Origin: an uncultured Peptoniphilus sp.
Lineage (GTDB): Bacteria > Bacillota > Clostridia > Tissierellales > Peptoniphilaceae
Assembly (NCBI RefSeq): GCF_946222045.1
Contig: NZ_CAMILN010000022.1
Span: forward strand, 1-28,029
DNA length: 28,029 nt
Reading direction: 5' to 3'
The translations under genes were made by a program, and so were the position numbers. Positions 22,293 through 28,029 of the stretch are shown piece after piece (the first letter of the stretch is position 1; each line of letters opens with the position of its first letter). Under the pieces are notes generated by a model. That model ran no database searches and was not told the origin of the DNA. It saw only the letters and a program-made list of their open reading frames with translations.

Positions 22293-23798
22293 TTAAATAC
22301 TTTCTCTTTCTTTTTCGATGTGTATATTTTCAAGTGGAGTTTGATATACTGAATCTTTCTTGAACTTTTCGATTTGCTTCTTAACCCTATTTACAGAAGC
22401 TATTGTTCCCACACCTGCTACACATCCACCAGGGCAAGCCATACCTTCTAGTAGGTAGCCGTCAAGCTTGCCTGCCTTGGCGATTTTTAACATCTTCTTA
22501 CATTCTGCAAGGGTATGAGCTCCTTGGATGTGAATGTCTTTGTCTGGTGAAAGCTTTTCTGCCACTACCTTTACAGATTCGGCAACTCCACCAGCTATTG
22601 GGTAACCTCTACCAAGGGCAGATCCATCATCTACATTTTCTTCTACTTCTATTTCAGATGGTTCAATGTCCTTAGCTACGAACATTCCCATTAGTTCTTC
22701 AAAAGTTATTACAAAGTCCACGTCTGATTTTACCTTTGTATCTAGGGCTTCAAGCTTCTTTGATGTACAAGGTCCAATGAATACTACTACTGCATCTGGA
22801 TCTTTCTCTTTTATGTGGTTGGCTGTGTATCTCATTGGTGAACCTGAGTCTGATACTTGTTCAAAGAATTCTGGGAATTCATTTCTTATCATTAGTGTCC
22901 ATGAGAAGCAGCAGCTTGTACCCATAAATGGAATGTCTTCTGGGACTCTCTCTAGATATTCTTTGGCTTCGTGAAGTGTTGTAAGGTCTGCTCCAAGGGC
23001 AACTTCTAATACATCTTCAAAGCCAAGTTGTTTTATTGCTTCTATTATTTGTTTGGCACTTGTGTTAGCACCAAATTGTCCTATGTAGGATGGTGCTATA
23101 GCTCCGTAAACTTTCTTGCCTGATTTTATTGCCTTTATAAGTTGGAAGATTTGTGTCTTGTCAGATATTGCTCCAAAAGGACATTCTGCTATACATCTTC
23201 CACAAGCAACACACTTATCATGGTCGATTTCTGCTCTACCATATTCGTCTGATGAAATGGCATCTACCCCACAAGCAGCAGCACATGGTCTTTCGTATTT
23301 TACAATTGCTGAATATGGACATGCTTCTTTACATCTTCCACACTTAACACATTTATCTTTATCAATAATAGTTCTATCTTTACCCATAGAAATGGCATTT
23401 ACAGGACAAACATTTATACAAGGGTGTGCAAGACACTTCCTGCAATTATCTGTTGTATAAAAAGCCTTAGTTGGACAAGCTTCGCAACCAAACTTTATAA
23501 CATTTATTAGTGGTTTTTCGTAGGCATTTGTATCGATATCAACCTTGTCAAAACCGTCAGTCACATTTTTAAATACGCCAATCTCTCTAACATCTAGCCC
23601 CATTGCTAGTCTAAGTCTTTCGTCGACAACTGCCCTTTCTCTAAAGATATCAGATCTGTATTTTGCCACTTCGCCAGGTACAATCTTATAGCTGGATTCT
23701 TCTAGGGCAGAAATATCTAAATCATTATAGGCAATTCTTGCAACTTCAGCAAAAACCTTTCTTCTGATGTCGACAAGTGTTCCATAAATTTCTTTCAT
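22293..23798 (-). CDS. [FeFe]-hydrogenase family protein (probably group B-like)
   Basis: 501 residues. The N-terminal 95 residues are unique to this subgroup. Residues 105-206 hold several cysteine motifs for [4Fe-4S] clusters: CRKCLAHPCINVCP (119-132), CVKCGRCKEACP (150-161) and CVACGRCIAECP (196-207), plus CEAC and CAAAC. The catalytic domain has all three H-cluster loops: TSCCFSW (294-300), GPCTSKKLE (342-350) and EGMACPGGC (451-459), so the likely ligands Cys297, Cys344, Cys455 and Cys459 and the proton-relay Cys296 remain. Compared with canonical TSCCPxW, MPCxxK and MACHGGC, three positions differ. It probably exchanges electrons between protons/H2 and ferredoxin. No HydEFG maturases are here. 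It is 16 bp after the small ferredoxin gene. Confidence 0.85.
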   Translation of the reverse strand: MKEIYGTLVDIRRKVFAEVARIAYNDLDISALEESSYKIVPGEVAKYRSDIFRERAVVDERLRLAMGLDVREIGVFKNVTDGFDKVDIDTNAYEKPLINVIKFGCEACPTKAFYTTDNCRKCLAHPCINVCPVNAISMGKDRTIIDKDKCVKCGRCKEACPYSAIVKYERPCAAACGVDAISSDEYGRAEIDHDKCVACGRCIAECPFGAISDKTQIFQLIKAIKSGKKVYGAIAPSYIGQFGANTSAKQIIEAIKQLGFEDVLEVALGADLTTLHEAKEYLERVPEDIPFMGTSCCFSWTLMIRNEFPEFFEQVSDSGSPMRYTANHIKEKDPDAVVVFIGPCTSKKLEALDTKVKSDVDFVITFEELMGMFVAKDIEPSEIEVEENVDDGSALGRGYPIAGGVAESVKVVAEKLSPDKDIHIQGAHTLAECKKMLKIAKAGKLDGYLLEGMACPGGCVAGVGTIASVNRVKKQIEKFKKDSVYQTPLENIHIEKERESI

Positions 23799-23814
23799 CG
23801 CTTCCCCTTATTAC

Positions 23815-24087
23815 TTATATTCTTAGTTTATCAATTATTTTAGCACTAACTTCTTGTGCAGTAGCCTTTAGCATTATCTCGTCGTCTACTATGACAACTG
23901 GTGATGCTTCGTTGTTATGAATCTTGCAATAGTTTAGGCAATGTGCAAATTCAACTTCTAAATTTTCGGCAGAACATAGTTCGGACTCTGGTCCACATAA
24001 ATGATCTTGTAAGTACTCTACTGCATCATAAATAGCATTAGCTCCCATAAGAGTGCATCTTGCACCCATACAAATAGTAACTTTCAT
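23815..24087 (-). CDS. Thioredoxin-like [2Fe-2S] ferredoxin (NuoE/HydC-like)
   Basis: 90 residues. Cys6, Cys11, Cys50 and Cys54 (CMGARC ... HCLNYC) match the CX4C...CX3C ligand pattern of the thioredoxin-like [2Fe-2S] family, as in NuoE and HydC. It lacks the N-terminal helical domain of full-length NuoE. It is the first gene of the operon with the hydrogenase-like protein and is probably its electron-transfer partner. No NuoF-like flavoprotein is present, so NADH bifurcation cannot be inferred. ATG with GAGGAGG. Confidence 0.82.
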   Translation of the reverse strand: MKVTICMGARCTLMGANAIYDAVEYLQDHLCGPESELCSAENLEVEFAHCLNYCKIHNNEASPVVIVDDEIMLKATAQEVSAKIIDKLRI

Positions 24088-24145
24088 ATATCCTCCTCAT
24101 CACTCTATAAAGATAGTTTATCATTTAACAATCACTTCTTCAATC

Positions 24146-24167
24146 ATTATAATTAATTTATGATAAT
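24146..24167. promoter_or_regulatory. Near-palindrome between the hydrogenase operon and crp-like gene
   Basis: A 22-bp sequence with 9 of 11 symmetric positions (ATTAT ... ATAAT). Its left edge is a minus-strand TATAAT (24151-24146), a likely -10 box of the hydrogenase operon; its right part lies where the regulator promoter would be. A possible Crp/Fnr-type operator, but AT-rich sequence makes chance symmetry plausible. Confidence 0.35.
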
Positions 24168-24203
24168 TATATTAATAGTGCTAAAATATAGGAGAGGTGG
24201 GAA

Positions 24204-24848
24204 ATGAAAGACATTAAAATTTTAAAAAATCTGGCCCTCTTTAAGGGTCTTAATGATAATGAATTAATAGAAATAAAAGAATTTTTATCAAGCGTAAAGA
24301 CTTATGATAACAAGGAAATAATTTTTAATACAGGCGATGCCATAAATTACTTTGGGATTTTACTAAAGGGGCAAGTGGACCTATCCATAGAAGACGTCTT
24401 TGGCAACAAGGCCATCTTGTCCAAACTAACAGGTCCTGCCCTCTTTGCCGAGTCAGTCCTCATAGGAGGTGTGGGAGAGATTCCCCTATCAGTTGTGGCA
24501 TCAGATAATTCAGAAGTCATCTTCTTTGACTACAAGGCCTACAAGTCATCTGGTTCAAGATCTCTTATAAAGGTCCAAGACAATCTCATAAAGATCTTGG
24601 CAGGGAAGAATTTATTCATGCGTGACAAGTTAAACCTCCTTAGTCTTCCATCTACTCGTGCAAAAATTTTATATTTTCTATCAAATGAGGCTCGCAAGAG
24701 AAAGTCAAAATATTTTGAAATTGATTTTAATATTAGCGAGCTGGCACAATTTTTAAATTTAAATCGTTCTTCACTTTCACGTGAACTTTCAAAGCTAAAA
24801 AAAGAAGACCTCATTGATTATGACAATAAGACCTTCCGCATTTTATAA
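24204..24848 (+). CDS. Crp/Fnr-family transcriptional regulator without cysteines
   Basis: 214 residues. The N-terminal cyclic-nucleotide-binding-like barrel (about 10-120: IIFNTGDAINYFGILLKGQV) lacks the canonical cAMP phosphate-binding signature. The C-terminal winged helix has ISELAQFLNLNRSSLSREL (about 173-191). There is no cysteine at all, so an FNR-type iron-sulfur cluster is excluded; heme or another ligand, or no ligand, remains possible. ATG with GGAGAGG. It is divergent from the hydrogenase-like operon, which it is likely to regulate. Confidence 0.87.
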   Translation: MKDIKILKNLALFKGLNDNELIEIKEFLSSVKTYDNKEIIFNTGDAINYFGILLKGQVDLSIEDVFGNKAILSKLTGPALFAESVLIGGVGEIPLSVVASDNSEVIFFDYKAYKSSGSRSLIKVQDNLIKILAGKNLFMRDKLNLLSLPSTRAKILYFLSNEARKRKSKYFEIDFNISELAQFLNLNRSSLSRELSKLKKEDLIDYDNKTFRIL

Positions 24849-24871
24849 TTTTTTAATTCTAATCTATAATT

Positions 24872-25378
24872 TTATTCCTTATTTTGATGGGCTACTCTTG
24901 CACAGGCTGCTGCAGCAATAGCTGCCACCAAGTCATCGGCAAAAGTAGTCACTCTTTCTACTTTTTTCTTTTCGTCTAATTCCTTGATTATGCCAATTTT
25001 TTTCTTATCAAGATAACCAAAGTTAGTAAGACCAATTGTCCCATACATATTCACAATTCCAAGAGTAAGGATTTCGTCAATCCCATAAAGACCTTCGTCA
25101 TCTCTTATAATTGATAAAAGTGGTTCAGGCAGATTACCTTCATTTGCCAAGTCGTCTAGGGCAAGTCCTGTTAAGATTGCGTGGATAGATTCCCTCTTTC
25201 TAACAACACTTTCCACACTTTCAAGACACCTCTCAATGCTCAAATCCTTAATATAATCTCCCTGCAATTCTTGCACAAGTTTCGCAATTTCTACTAATTC
25301 TATTCCAAAGTCCTCTAATCTCTTTACAGTAAGTTCATAGAGTTCTTCCATGTCGTATTTATAAAATTTACCTGCCAT
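24872..25378 (-). CDS. Phosphatidylglycerophosphatase A family protein
   Basis: 168 residues of the PgpA/YutG type: GIELVEIAKLV near the N-terminus, ALDDLANEGNLPEPL, IVNMYGTIGLTNFGYLDK and TFADDLVAAIAAAACARVAH. The family removes the phosphate from phosphatidylglycerophosphate in E. coli PgpA, but short Gram-positive members lack strong membrane helices and their activity is not established. Last gene of an apbE operon, 9 bp after the unknown membrane protein. It converges on the crp-like gene with only 23 bp between the stops and no clear terminator. Confidence 0.82.
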   Translation of the reverse strand: MAGKFYKYDMEELYELTVKRLEDFGIELVEIAKLVQELQGDYIKDLSIERCLESVESVVRKRESIHAILTGLALDDLANEGNLPEPLLSIIRDDEGLYGIDEILTLGIVNMYGTIGLTNFGYLDKKKIGIIKELDEKKKVERVTTFADDLVAAIAAAACARVAHQNKE

Positions 25379-25387
25379 AATATCCTC

Positions 25388-25885
25388 CTATCTTCTTCTC
25401 ATTCTCGCCCTATTTCTCCTTATCATCTTGGCCCTAGAGATTTTAATGGAAATCCCGTAGATAAAGCCAGGGATAAGAGTTGAAATAAAAAGGCTTAGGG
25501 GGTTGTAAGATATCCCCAAAATCTTAATAGCGTAAACTTGGGGCATCAAAAAGAATTCAAGGGGGAACTTCCAATAGGATCCACCAACTGACCTAGAGAA
25601 GACTTCCCTTCCCAGGCCCACAAAGGCAAAAGCAAATAAGATTAGTCCAATAAGCCAAATCAAATTGCCTGCAAAGAAGTCCAAGCTCCTGGCATTCTTC
25701 TTGGAGAGTCCCTTTCCAAAATTAAAATATAGGATTAGGATAAGTCCCACCAAAATAACTTTGAAAGCAAGGTTCCCATAAACAAGTCCCCTTACCTGGC
25801 TAGACAAATTAATAAGACTAGCTATGGCGAAGACTATCAAGACTATTAAGATGTGAAAAATTAAGCCGCGAGTATTATTCCTCAT
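25388..25885 (-). CDS. Hypothetical multi-pass membrane protein
   Basis: 165 residues; not recognised. About four hydrophobic segments: 9-27 (FHILIVLIVFAIASLI), 38-56, 70-92 and 130-150 (FISTLIPGFIYGISI). The C-terminus is strongly basic (RRNRARMRRR), implying a cytoplasmic end. It carries no clear S/T-G-A-T/S flavinylation motif, so it is not an obvious ApbE substrate. It sits between apbE and the pgpA-like gene with 8-9 bp gaps, so the three are co-transcribed. Confidence 0.7.
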   Translation of the reverse strand: MRNNTRGLIFHILIVLIVFAIASLINLSSQVRGLVYGNLAFKVILVGLILILYFNFGKGLSKKNARSLDFFAGNLIWLIGLILFAFAFVGLGREVFSRSVGGSYWKFPLEFFLMPQVYAIKILGISYNPLSLFISTLIPGFIYGISIKISRAKMIRRNRARMRRR

Positions 25886-25893
25886 AATAACTC

Positions 25894-27021
25894 CTATTTA
25901 TCCAAGTATTTTTCAGCATTTTCTGATGCCATCATCTTCATGTCCTTGTCAACCCAAACAATTCCTGCGTCAGCTTTCTCTGACAAGTCTCTTATCTCAT
26001 CATCAGTAGAGCTAAAGGCAGCAGTTGACAAGAAGTCACAAAATCCAGAGTCATCCTTAATAACAGTCACAGATTTAATTTCTTGAGCTGGTTTTAATGT
26101 ATCTGGGTCAATGATGTGGCAGTATCTAACACCGTCAAGATCAAAGTACCTTTGGTAGTCACCACTTGTGACAATAGAGGTGTTGGCAACATTTAAAGTT
26201 GCCAAAACTTGGTCAGGGCTTTCTAGGTCTGGGTTTTGGATCCCAATCTTAAAGTTTTCTCTTCCATCAGTTGGCTTGCCAATTATCCTGACATTTCCAC
26301 CAGCAGAAATAACACAAGAGGTAACCCCTCTTTCACGGAGTTCTTGGGCCACAAGTTCAGTAGCGTAACCCTTGGCAGTTGCTCCCAAGTCAAGCTCCAT
26401 GCCCTTATCTATTTCAACAGATTTTTTCTCTTCATCTAATTTTACATTTTCAATATTTGTAAGTGGACGGAGCTTTTCTAATTCTTCATCACTTGGAAGG
26501 GCCTGACCCTTTAGGGCAATGACTTCTTCCTTAGTCTTTCCACCCTCATAAAGGTCCCTGTACTCGTTCCAAAGTTTTGTAACAGGTCCAAGAGCAATAT
26601 TTGTCTTGTGAGAAATGTTTTTGTAGTTATCAACAGAAGTTTTTATGAGGTCAAAGAGAGTGTCATCAACTACCACTGGCTTTACACCAGCTTCATCATT
26701 AATCGTTTTAACATTTACAAGTCCTTCATAGTTCTTGTAGTTGTCAAAGAGTTTGTGGAGTTCTTGGTATCTCTCCTTGGCATAGGCCAAGTTTTCCTTG
26801 GCAAAGTCATCATCCTCAGTATAAATAGCAATGTGAATCACTGTATCAAAGGTGTCGTAAAATTCAATCTCTTGCTTGTCCCCATCCTTATTGACTTCAA
26901 GAGACACTGCGCTTTCATTTGAATTTGTGTTTTCATTTTTTATATTGTTCTCTCCCTGGTTCTTGCAGCCAGATAAAATTAAAAGGCCACTAAGACCAAG
27001 AGCCATTAAAGTTTTTTTCAT
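25894..27021 (-). CDS. apbE: FAD:protein FMN transferase, lipoprotein
   Basis: 375 residues. A lipoprotein signal peptide (MKKTLMALGLSGLLILSGC) puts lipidated Cys19 at the outer face of the membrane. ApbE motifs follow: FYDTFDTVIHI, GPVTKLW, LDLGATAKGYATELV, ISAGGNVRIIGK, VTSGDYQRYF, YCHIIDPDT and FLSTAAFS. The enzyme attaches FMN to Thr/Ser of extracytoplasmic flavoproteins such as Rnf/Nqr subunits. No substrate gene is in the window. A weak promoter (TTGTAA, 18 bp, TATTAT) overlaps the region just upstream. Confidence 0.93.
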   Translation of the reverse strand: MKKTLMALGLSGLLILSGCKNQGENNIKNENTNSNESAVSLEVNKDGDKQEIEFYDTFDTVIHIAIYTEDDDFAKENLAYAKERYQELHKLFDNYKNYEGLVNVKTINDEAGVKPVVVDDTLFDLIKTSVDNYKNISHKTNIALGPVTKLWNEYRDLYEGGKTKEEVIALKGQALPSDEELEKLRPLTNIENVKLDEEKKSVEIDKGMELDLGATAKGYATELVAQELRERGVTSCVISAGGNVRIIGKPTDGRENFKIGIQNPDLESPDQVLATLNVANTSIVTSGDYQRYFDLDGVRYCHIIDPDTLKPAQEIKSVTVIKDDSGFCDFLSTAAFSSTDDEIRDLSEKADAGIVWVDKDMKMMASENAEKYLDK

Positions 27022-27345
27022 AATATCACCTTTCTCTATAATACCATTTAAGTCGCCATTTTTACAATAACTTTACTTCTCTAGATTATTTAATATCCTA
27101 TAATTTATTTTTTAGATTTTTTGTAGGCCAAAAATATTTATGACCTTATAAAAATTTACAAAATCCTAAATATTTATAGCTTTTTATTCATTTATAAGTC
27201 AGCTTAAAGATATTAGGAGATAAAATTTTTTGAATTCAAATTATTTTATACTTTACCATAAACATACTAAGTCACAATTTTTTATAAATAGTCACATACT
27301 TATGATGTCACAAAAATTTTACCAGCAAAAGAATTTGAAATCCCA
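27022..27345. other. AT-rich intergenic region with no supported gene
   Basis: About 320 bp between apbE and the surface-protein terminator. It is extremely AT-rich with partial direct repeats (AAATATTTATAG-like) and a possible weak apbE promoter near 27030-27060. A short plus-strand frame at 27230 has a TTG start and runs through the terminator; it is not supported. No RNA gene is visible. Confidence 0.6.
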
Positions 27346-27373
27346 CAAAAAAAAGACAGCCCCTAGGACTGTC
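27346..27373 (-). terminator. Terminator of the surface protein gene
   Basis: Minus-strand 8-bp stem (27373-27366 with 27362-27355, loop of 3, one U-G pair) followed by eight T, about 28 bp after the stop. Confidence 0.9.
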
Positions 27374-27400
27374 TCAAAAATTTACTTTTTATTATTTATC

Positions 27401-28029
27401 TTATTTTCTTCTCTTAAATCTCCTTAATAGAAGCAATAGACCTGATGCAATACCTGCTGAAGCTATCTCTCTTATGATGCCAGGGTCCTGTGTATTAGGA
27501 GCCTTGTCACCAACTTTTGCTTCTTTTCTTTTGCTTGTCTTGTTTTCAACTGTATTATCATCTTCAAAGTCTTCTTGATAAGTTTCTTCCCTAACATCTT
27601 CAGTATCCTTTACATCTTCAGTGTTAGATACTACTGGAGATTCTTCTTGTGGGTCCTTTGGTTCCTCACTTGGATTTTCTACTATCTTGTTAGAAGTCTT
27701 ATCTTCAGGTTTGTTAGGTGTCTTGTCAGATGGTTCAGATGGAGTGTTTTCTCCTAGTTTATTAGGAGTACTCTTATCTGGATCATATGGTCTATTTGGC
27801 CTTGGATTCCATGGCCATTGATAACTTGGTCTTGGATATTCAGGCTTATCTTCATCTGGTTTTTCAGGGTTTGGTTTATCTTCACCTGGTTTTTCAGGGT
27901 TTGGTTTATCTTCACCTGGTTTTTCAGGGTCCGGTTTATCTTCGCCTGGTTTTTCAGGGTCCGGTTTATCTTCACCTGGTTTTTCAGGGTCCGGTTTATC
28001 TTCACCTGGTTTTTCAGGGTCCGGTTTAT
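27401..28029 (-). CDS. C-terminal part of a repeat-rich cell-wall surface protein (5' end outside window)
   Basis: Open from the window edge to TAA at 27401, 209 codons. Reading N to C: 10-residue repeats (PDPEKPGEDK, then PNPEKPGEDK), a Pro/Tyr/Trp linker (YPRPSYQWPWNPRPNRPYD), an acidic Pro/Ser/Thr stretch, and a sorting-like tail: APNTQD, a short hydrophobic run (IASAGIASGLLLLL) and RRFKRRK. This is the layout of sortase-anchored proteins with a proline-rich wall-spanning stalk, although the motif departs from LPXTG. The hydrophobic segment is short. The N-terminal functional domain lies beyond the window. The gene is not an ordinary ATG-started frame here, so it is easily missed. Confidence 0.85.
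   Translation of the reverse strand, partial: KPDPEKPGEDKPDPEKPGEDKPDPEKPGEDKPDPEKPGEDKPNPEKPGEDKPNPEKPDEDKPEYPRPSYQWPWNPRPNRPYDPDKSTPNKLGENTPSEPSDKTPNKPEDKTSNKIVENPSEEPKDPQEESPVVSNTEDVKDTEDVREETYQEDFEDDNTVENKTSKRKEAKVGDKAPNTQDPGIIREIASAGIASGLLLLLRRFKRRK
27841..28029 (-). repeat. 30-bp tandem repeats inside the surface protein gene
   Basis: At least six units of 30 bp, in frame (10 residues each), beginning 27841 and running off the end. The two units nearest the C-terminus (27871-27930) encode PNPEK; those further in (27931 onward) encode PDPEK, and the last unit (27841-27870) is degenerate. Confidence 0.92.

Noticed and set aside
24849..24871. Terminator between the convergent crp-like and pgpA-like genes
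   Set aside because: The 23 bp are T-rich but I found no stem of useful length on either strand.
27230..27427. Short plus-strand frame with TTG start
   Set aside because: It has no plausible homology, is Lys/Phe-rich because the DNA is AT-rich, and runs across a terminator and into the surface protein gene.
27754..28005. Minus-strand frame with MKINRTLKNQ-like repeats
   Set aside because: It is the same 30-bp tandem repeat read in another frame. The PDPEKPGEDK frame continues to a sorting-like tail and a terminator, and has the amino-acid composition of a wall stalk.
27841..28029. CRISPR-like array of 30-bp repeats
   Set aside because: The units are contiguous with no spacers and are in frame with a protein.

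Overview
The window is AT-rich, densely packed chromosomal DNA from a low-GC Gram-positive anaerobe. The gene set suggests the Peptoniphilaceae (Anaerococcus/Peptoniphilus-like): type III glutamine synthetase, pyruvate carboxylase, an [FeFe]-hydrogenase-type protein with a small [2Fe-2S] partner, a LacI/CcpA-like regulator, and a repeat-rich wall protein with an atypical sorting signal. The genus is inferred from memory of such gene sets, not from a search. Almost all genes lie on the minus strand; the exceptions are nadK, the yihY/BrkB-like gene and a Crp/Fnr-type regulator.

Layout. 1-4,600: a PF06541-type membrane protein; an operon of lipid kinase, LacI-type regulator and LuxR-type protein with a degenerate receiver; a DUF948-like/YtxH pair. 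4,700-4,890: a 6S RNA gene not previously covered by any reading frame, with a consensus promoter overlapping the stop codon of the upstream pseudouridine synthase gene. 5,894-6,694: nadK. 6,877-10,556: glnN then pyrG, so glutamine synthesis is coupled to a glutamine-consuming CTP synthase; a strong promoter is followed at once by an intrinsic terminator, which suggests conditional termination. 10,676-12,585: a response regulator/histidine kinase pair. 12,672-16,343: YihY/BrkB-like protein, ComF-like phosphoribosyltransferase and RecD2-like helicase. 16,444-20,227: PspC protein and pyruvate carboxylase.

20,300-21,345 is the most accessory-looking part: a RelE-like toxin/AbrB-like antitoxin pair flanked by two copies of a small structured repeat. 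Three base pairs differ between the copies by compensatory changes. The larger copy ends in perfect 10-bp inverted repeats and sits between rpsI and its terminator. 21,354-22,187 is rplM-rpsI, with a leader hairpin that may be an L13 autoregulatory element. 22,293-24,848 holds the hydrogenase-like gene and its thioredoxin-like ferredoxin, divergent from a cysteine-free Crp/Fnr-type regulator. 24,872-27,021 is an apbE, unknown membrane protein, pgpA operon. The window ends inside a surface protein gene with 30-bp tandem repeats.

The points most worth following are the covarying repeat family, the glnN leader terminator, and the hydrogenase locus with non-standard H-cluster motifs. None proves a new system by itself. 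Functional calls rest on motifs read by eye; no database search was run.
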